A program made the translations under genes and the position numbers. From HLUCCA09 sp039822045 (lineage in GTDB: Bacteria > Pseudomonadota > Alphaproteobacteria > Rhodobacterales > Rhodobacteraceae): DNA of 64,000 nucleotides. This document shows, one piece after another, positions 60,059 through 64,000 of this stretch; positions within the stretch are counted from its first letter, which is position 1; each line of letters opens with the position of its first letter. The notes beneath the pieces are model-generated. The model worked only from the letters and a program-made list of their open reading frames with translations, did not search any database and was not told where the DNA came from. The stretch spans positions 62,001-126,000 of the forward strand of contig JBCBMY010000008.1 in the NCBI GenBank assembly GCA_039822045.1, read 5' to 3'.

Positions 60059-60081
60059 GCGGAGCGCTGCCATCGCTCCGC
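60059..60081 (+). terminator. Hairpin after ABC-GDPD operon
   Basis: GCGGAGCG-CTGCCAT-CGCTCCGC, a perfect 8-bp stem 26 bp after the last stop of the importer operon. No T-run follows, so factor-dependent or partial termination is possible. Confidence 0.5.
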
Positions 60082-60192
60082 GCTCCTCCGGGGCGTCATT
60101 TACTTCAACCAAAGCGAGCGCTACCGTCGCGCCACGCCGGCTGTGGGTGACTGCACCCCCGGGGATGCCCGGCACCGAGAGAGACCCCCGTG

Positions 60193-61653
60193 ATGCCGGA
60201 CCGACAAACCGCTCCCGCAAGCCCAGCGATGATGCAGCGCCTGCGACAGCTATTGCGCGGCGCCTATCGCCGGAAGCCTATGACAGAGCTGTCGTTGCGC
60301 AGGCTTCTGGACGGGGCGCCAGACGCTAAAATCCCGCCGCGTCCTGCCGCCGCTTCGCTGCCCGAGGCGGAATGGCAGCGGCTCCTTGCTGCGCCCCTCC
60401 AGGTGGTGTTCCGTCGGCGCGAGGATGCGGGCTCTTATCGCCCCGTGGAGCATTTTGGATTGCGGGCGCCTTCGGGTCAGGGCGCGGAACCGGCGCCCTT
60501 GGTGGTTCTGTCTGTTTCAGTGGAAGATCGGGATGCAGGGCTTCTACTGACGGGCTCTGGGTGTGAAGCCATCCTGTCGCCTGGCACCGACACCGATTTC
60601 GATCCCCTCCGTGCGGGTGCGGCCGCCCTGCTTGAGGCGATCGCGAAGGGGCGTGATCCGGCCGAAATCGGGCGGCGTCGTGTCCTCGCGCTGCGCAACG
60701 ACCGGGTCTATGACGGCGTCTTTCTCGCCGCCTACGCCCTTTGGAGCATGGATCGCGACCGCTACGACGAGATTGTCATCGATGCCGACCGCATGATGCT
60801 GCCGTTTCAGGAGATCCTGTCGAGCGAGGGAAGCACGCTGCCGATGTCCTGCCTCGCGTCGTCTGACTTTGCCAAGATGCGCGCCCGGCCGGACGTGGCC
60901 TGGGTCGAAGGACCCGGCAAGATCGCGCCCCGCAAGCTGGCGCGAGAGCGGATTGGCGACGTGATGCGCGCCTTGGGCGACCATGTGCGTGGCTCTGTCG
61001 ATGCGCACCGCGACCGCTTCACCCTGTTTGTGTCTCTCGACCTCGAAAAGCGGGCCTGGCTCGAGCAGGAAGAGGGCCTGACCGGCCTGATCGAAGAGGC
61101 TACGCGCCGCTTCGGGCACGTGCACCTGCTTGTCAACGGCATGACGTCGAACACCAGCGGCCGCGGGTGCGAAGCCTATGGTCAGATCCGCGCGCGCGAA
61201 GCCGCCCTGATGGACCGCTGGCAAGACCGGTTCGGAGCCGATCTGACGGTCGAACACCTCTTCGGCCAGACGATGGAGGAGAAGGCGCGCCGCATCCTGG
61301 GCGCGTCGTTCTACGCCGGCCCGATGACCAGCGCCATTCTGCTGCCCGCCTTCCTTGACGTGCCTGGCGTGGCCTACGGCACGCCCGGCATTCTGGCGGG
61401 CGACTCCGTCCTCTTTGCGCCCTTGCCGCGCACTCGCATCATGCGGCACGAGGATGCGGTGAGTGCTGGCAAACGGATGCGCCTCGGCACCGAATTGGAT
61501 CCGGCCGACGCGCTCCAAACGCCCGGGCGCAACCACAGCCACCAGAGTTATTCGATCCCGCCCAAGCGGTTCCTTGCGCTCTGCCGGGCACAACTCGACC
61601 GCTGGACCACGGCGACCAACAGCGAGGAAGAGCCCCGGGCCGCGCGGGGCTAG
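60193..61653 (+). CDS. Unrecognised 486-residue protein
   Basis: A cytosolic-looking protein of about 486 residues, no signal or spans. I do not recognise a family. The middle and C-terminal parts look like a folded enzyme (RFTLFVSLDLEKRAWLEQ, FGHVHLLVNGMTSNTSGRGCEAY, LTVEHLFGQTMEEKARRILGASFYAGPMTSAI, SHQSYSIPPKRFL); the Gly/Ser-containing loops recall GT-B-type sugar-handling proteins, but this is weak. GTG 60190 and ATG 60193 are both possible starts. It converges on the CMP-sugar-type operon 25 bp later, which hints at a polysaccharide role. Confidence 0.55.
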   Translation: MPDRQTAPASPAMMQRLRQLLRGAYRRKPMTELSLRRLLDGAPDAKIPPRPAAASLPEAEWQRLLAAPLQVVFRRREDAGSYRPVEHFGLRAPSGQGAEPAPLVVLSVSVEDRDAGLLLTGSGCEAILSPGTDTDFDPLRAGAAALLEAIAKGRDPAEIGRRRVLALRNDRVYDGVFLAAYALWSMDRDRYDEIVIDADRMMLPFQEILSSEGSTLPMSCLASSDFAKMRARPDVAWVEGPGKIAPRKLARERIGDVMRALGDHVRGSVDAHRDRFTLFVSLDLEKRAWLEQEEGLTGLIEEATRRFGHVHLLVNGMTSNTSGRGCEAYGQIRAREAALMDRWQDRFGADLTVEHLFGQTMEEKARRILGASFYAGPMTSAILLPAFLDVPGVAYGTPGILAGDSVLFAPLPRTRIMRHEDAVSAGKRMRLGTELDPADALQTPGRNHSHQSYSIPPKRFLALCRAQLDRWTTATNSEEEPRAARG

Positions 61654-61678
61654 GAGGCTCTGGGGGTGGCAGGCGCGC

Positions 61679-62332
61679 TCAGAATGCCGCGTGGTGGCGC
61701 AAGATCTCGGCGACCGACTGGCCCTCGGCGATGCGCCGCTTGATTGTCGCCTCGTCCTGGATGGCCTCCAGAACCTTGGGGCGCAGATCGCCCATCACGC
61801 CCTCGGGCACGAAGACCAGCGCGTCGCTATCGCCGAACACATAGTCACCGGTGCGCAGCGTCCGGCCATCCACATTGACCTCGCCATCCGTCTCCTGCAC
61901 CCGACCACGCCCCTTGATGTCCTTCGGGGAATAGCCGCGCGCGAACACGGGCAGGCTGGCCGTTTGCGTGTAAAAGGTGTCGCGGGTCAGCCCGTCAATC
62001 ACCGCGCCCGCCAGCCCGATCTCAACCGAAAGGCGGGTCATCAGCTCGCCGAAATAGGCGTAGTCCATGCTGCCCTCGACCACCAGCACGTCGCCGGGCG
62101 AAAGCGACGCGAGAAATCCCAGCCCCATCCCGATGCGCTCGTCGTCGGTCTCGATCGTTTCGAGCTTCAAGGTGCGGACGCGGCCGAACAGCCGGTGTCG
62201 CGGCGCGTTTATCTGCCAGCCCGAGCTGACCTGCTCGCGCCACCCCAGCTTGTCGAGCTCGTCGGAGAAAACGCCGCTGACATATTCTTCAAGGTTGTCC
62301 GTGCCGAACAGGCTCTCAAAGACCGGGTTCAT
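61679..62332 (-). CDS. RraA-family protein (aldolase/decarboxylase-like)
   Basis: A 217-residue protein of the RraA/HMG-aldolase family: GDVLVVEGSMDYAYFGELM and GAVIDGLTRDTFYTQTASLPVFARGYSPKD, with the Asp-Arg-Asp metal/substrate motif DGLTRD. True RraA regulates RNase E; many relatives are class II 4-hydroxy-4-methyl-2-oxoglutarate aldolases or oxaloacetate decarboxylases. The N-terminal ~30 residues (FESLFGTDNLEEYVSGVFSDEL) are longer than in RraA. It is coupled (ATGA) to the cytidylyltransferase gene, which favours a role in 2-keto-acid sugar metabolism. Confidence 0.8.
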   Translation of the reverse strand: MNPVFESLFGTDNLEEYVSGVFSDELDKLGWREQVSSGWQINAPRHRLFGRVRTLKLETIETDDERIGMGLGFLASLSPGDVLVVEGSMDYAYFGELMTRLSVEIGLAGAVIDGLTRDTFYTQTASLPVFARGYSPKDIKGRGRVQETDGEVNVDGRTLRTGDYVFGDSDALVFVPEGVMGDLRPKVLEAIQDEATIKRRIAEGQSVAEILRHHAAF

Positions 62333-63504
62333 GAGTGCCCTCCCGCATGCGTCAGGTCCAGATAGGAGTCGACGAACTCGCGCACGCAGCCGGCTCCGCC
62401 CACCTTGGACAGAACGATATCGGCAACCTGCCGGATCTCGGCCACCGCATCGGCGGGGCAGGCGGTCAGCCCGCACTTCTCCATCACCGGCGCGTCGTTG
62501 ATGTCGTCGCCGATATAGGCCACGTCCTCCCAGCCGATGCCGGCCGCGTCGATCCAACCCTGCATGATGCCGATCTTGGGATCGGTGCCGACATAGATGC
62601 GCTCGATCCCGAACAGATCGGCGCGGCGGCGGATCAGCGCCTCGTTGAGTCCAGACGAGATGAAGGCAACCTCGATGCCCGCCTTCACGGCAAGTTTGAT
62701 CGCCATCCCGTCTTTGGTGTTGAACTTCTTCGCCTCGTCGCCCGCCTGGCTGTAGTACATCCCGCCATCGGTCTGCACGCCGTCGATATCGAGCGCCAGG
62801 AGCTTGGGCCGATGCCGGCGGACCAGGGAGCGAATGCCGCTCGTCCACTCGCTGTCGGGGCCCAGGCCGCGTGCCACGACGCGCGCATATTCGAGGTCGT
62901 CGGGGTAATCGATGTCGATGGTCTCATAGTGATCCATCTGAAGCATCTCGTAGGGCTCCACGATCCGGCGTTTCGAGCTGAAGAGCGCCTCGCGCGTGAT
63001 CGCGTAGAACCCCATGCCCTCCTGGATCACATGGGGCAGCGTGAAGCTGTTCGGCACGTTGTCGAGGTCATATTGCGGGCCGCCATCGTCCCACATATAG
63101 TGCTGGGCCCGGTGCACAGTGAAGGCGCTGGTCATGCCCCCCTTCACGAGCTCGATGGCCTTTCGGATCGTTTCGGCCCGCAGAAAGATCATCGGCGGCA
63201 GATGCTGCAGGATGATGTCGGCCTCGACGTTCGAGGCCTCCCACAGCATCAGCTGATTGCCGTCGGTCGCGTTGGTGGCCAGCTCGGCGGGGCGCTCGAT
63301 CGTCCCGAAGCCGTGGCGCGCGGCCTCGGCCAGGATCTCGGGGCTGTCGGAATCGACGTAGACGTCGTTCCGCGGCAGGACGCGCGCCAGATTGTTCGCA
63401 GCCCACAGGAACAGGGGCACCCCCAGCACGGTCTGCCGGTTCTTCGAGGCGACCCGCGTGCTCGAGCCCTTGGCCGGGATCACCCCGGCAATCTTCGGGC
63501 TCAT
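62329..63504 (-). CDS. Acylneuraminate-type cytidylyltransferase fused to KdsC-like phosphatase
   Basis: A 391-residue bifunctional protein. Residues 1-225 are a CMP-sugar synthetase of the NeuA/KdsB type (GVIPAKGSSTRVASKNR nucleotide-binding loop, VDSDSPEILAEAA, TSAFTVHRAQHYMW, EPYEMLQMDHYETIDID). Residues 230-391 are a KdsC-like HAD phosphatase (LLALDIDGVQTDGG, FISSGLNEALIRRRADLFGIE, YIGDDINDAPVMEKCG, VREFVDSYLDLT). The pair would dephosphorylate and CMP-activate a 3-deoxy-2-ulosonic acid. Both ends overlap neighbouring genes by ATGA. Confidence 0.9.
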   Translation of the reverse strand: MSPKIAGVIPAKGSSTRVASKNRQTVLGVPLFLWAANNLARVLPRNDVYVDSDSPEILAEAARHGFGTIERPAELATNATDGNQLMLWEASNVEADIILQHLPPMIFLRAETIRKAIELVKGGMTSAFTVHRAQHYMWDDGGPQYDLDNVPNSFTLPHVIQEGMGFYAITREALFSSKRRIVEPYEMLQMDHYETIDIDYPDDLEYARVVARGLGPDSEWTSGIRSLVRRHRPKLLALDIDGVQTDGGMYYSQAGDEAKKFNTKDGMAIKLAVKAGIEVAFISSGLNEALIRRRADLFGIERIYVGTDPKIGIMQGWIDAAGIGWEDVAYIGDDINDAPVMEKCGLTACPADAVAEIRQVADIVLSKVGGAGCVREFVDSYLDLTHAGGHS

Positions 63505-64000
63505 GCGATACGGCGGCCGACGGCGGCGGCGACGGGCGGCAGGGATTCCCAGAGCGCCTGGAACATCTCGAACGTCAGCTGCTGCGCAGCGTCAGACTTG
63601 GCCTTGTCCGGCGTCGGATGCACCTCGATCAACAGGCCGTCGACGCCCATGGCCGTGCAGGCCCGCGCCAGATCCGACACGCCATAGCGATAGCCCATCG
63701 CATGCGAGGGATCGAGGATCACGGGGAGGTTCGTCTTTTCTTTCACATAGGCCACACCGCACAGGTCGAGCGTGAACCGTGTGCCTGTCTCGAACGTCCG
63801 GATGCCGCGTTCACAGAGCATCACATTGGGATTGCCGCGGCTGAGGATGAACTCGGCGGCCTGCACGAACTCCTTCAGCGTCGTCCCGAATCCGCGCTTC
63901 AGAAGGATCGTCTTGCGGCTGTCACCGCAGGCCTTCAGCACGCCATGGTCGTACATCGCCTTGGCGCCGATCTGAGCAACATCCGCCAGCTCCAGCACCT
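63501..64000 (-). CDS. DAHP synthase/KdsA-superfamily enzyme (5' end outside window)
   Basis: The C-terminal ~166 residues of a phosphoenolpyruvate-condensing synthase. Motifs ADVAQIGAKAM, ILLKRGFGTTLKEFVQAAEFIL, NPNVMLCERGIRTFE, DPSHAMGYRYGVSDLARA and IEVHPTPDKAKSDAAQQL match type I-beta DAHP synthases (AroF of Bacillus/Thermotoga type) rather than KdsA. Located upstream of and coupled to the cytidylyltransferase-KdsC fusion, it probably makes the 3-deoxy-ulosonate 7- or 8-phosphate that the fusion then processes, although a plain shikimate-pathway enzyme cannot be excluded. Confidence 0.88.
   Translation of the reverse strand, partial: VLELADVAQIGAKAMYDHGVLKACGDSRKTILLKRGFGTTLKEFVQAAEFILSRGNPNVMLCERGIRTFETGTRFTLDLCGVAYVKEKTNLPVILDPSHAMGYRYGVSDLARACTAMGVDGLLIEVHPTPDKAKSDAAQQLTFEMFQALWESLPPVAAAVGRRIA

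Overview
The window is about 64 kb of GC-rich chromosome from an anoxygenic phototroph of the Rhodobacteraceae (Alphaproteobacteria). The evidence is the puf order L-M-X followed by dxs, a bchG-bch2-bchP-idi operon, a TGT-N12-ACA PpsR/CrtJ-type site, CcrM with GANTC sites, and DUF2125 and DUF4170 proteins. A pufX gene points to the Rhodobacter/Rhodobaca-like lineages rather than pufC-bearing roseobacters. I see no rRNA, tRNA, CRISPR array, transposase or phage gene.

Region 1 (1-9.4 kb) is one edge of the photosynthesis gene cluster: the pufL 3' part, pufM, pufX and dxs on the + strand, then an L-lactate dehydrogenase and a YHS protein, then the minus-strand operon bchG-bch2-bchP-idi. Together these genes encode the reaction centre, the isoprenoid supply (Dxs, Idi), bacteriochlorophyll esterification and tail reduction (BchG, BchP) and a PucC-family protein. 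The pufM frame is broken by a TGA exactly where a conserved Trp is expected (codon 270); the remaining 39 codons are intact and conserved.

Region 2 (9.5-24.3 kb) is chromosomal housekeeping: unknown proteins, a tandem pair of small related exported proteins, an MFS carrier, murein endopeptidase MepA, a phytase-like esterase, a queuosine-precursor transporter, ArfB ribosome rescue, NAD salvage (pncA-pncB), TrhO and a large MscS channel. Just upstream of arfB lies a compact unit with an 18-codon ORF behind a Shine-Dalgarno sequence that matches essentially the whole anti-SD tail of 16S rRNA; it ends at a strong intrinsic terminator.

Region 3 (24.4-38.7 kb) holds a hydantoin/dihydropyrimidine-type gene set (amidohydrolase, VOC protein, Asp/Glu/hydantoin racemase, DapA-like aldolase), a MoxR-VWA pair, a GST, an HI0933-like flavoprotein, an SDR, a DUF2125 protein, threonine dehydrogenase and a MarR-GNAT fusion.

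Region 4 (38.9-52.7 kb) contains PmbA, a CysQ-DUF4170-WaaA-LpxK envelope block, DsbA-like and DciA-like genes, MutY, AlkB, MgtE, an aquaporin-ArsC pair, CcrM and RNase HII.

Region 5 (52.9-64 kb) contains a membrane-anchored winged-helix protein, a five-gene ABC importer operon ending in a double-domain glycerophosphodiesterase whose first domain looks degenerate, an unrecognised 486-residue protein, and a translationally coupled operon running off the window: DAHP-synthase-type enzyme, a cytidylyltransferase-KdsC-type phosphatase fusion and an RraA-family protein. The last set looks like a pathway for a CMP-activated 3-deoxy-ulosonic acid and is the best candidate here for undescribed metabolism.
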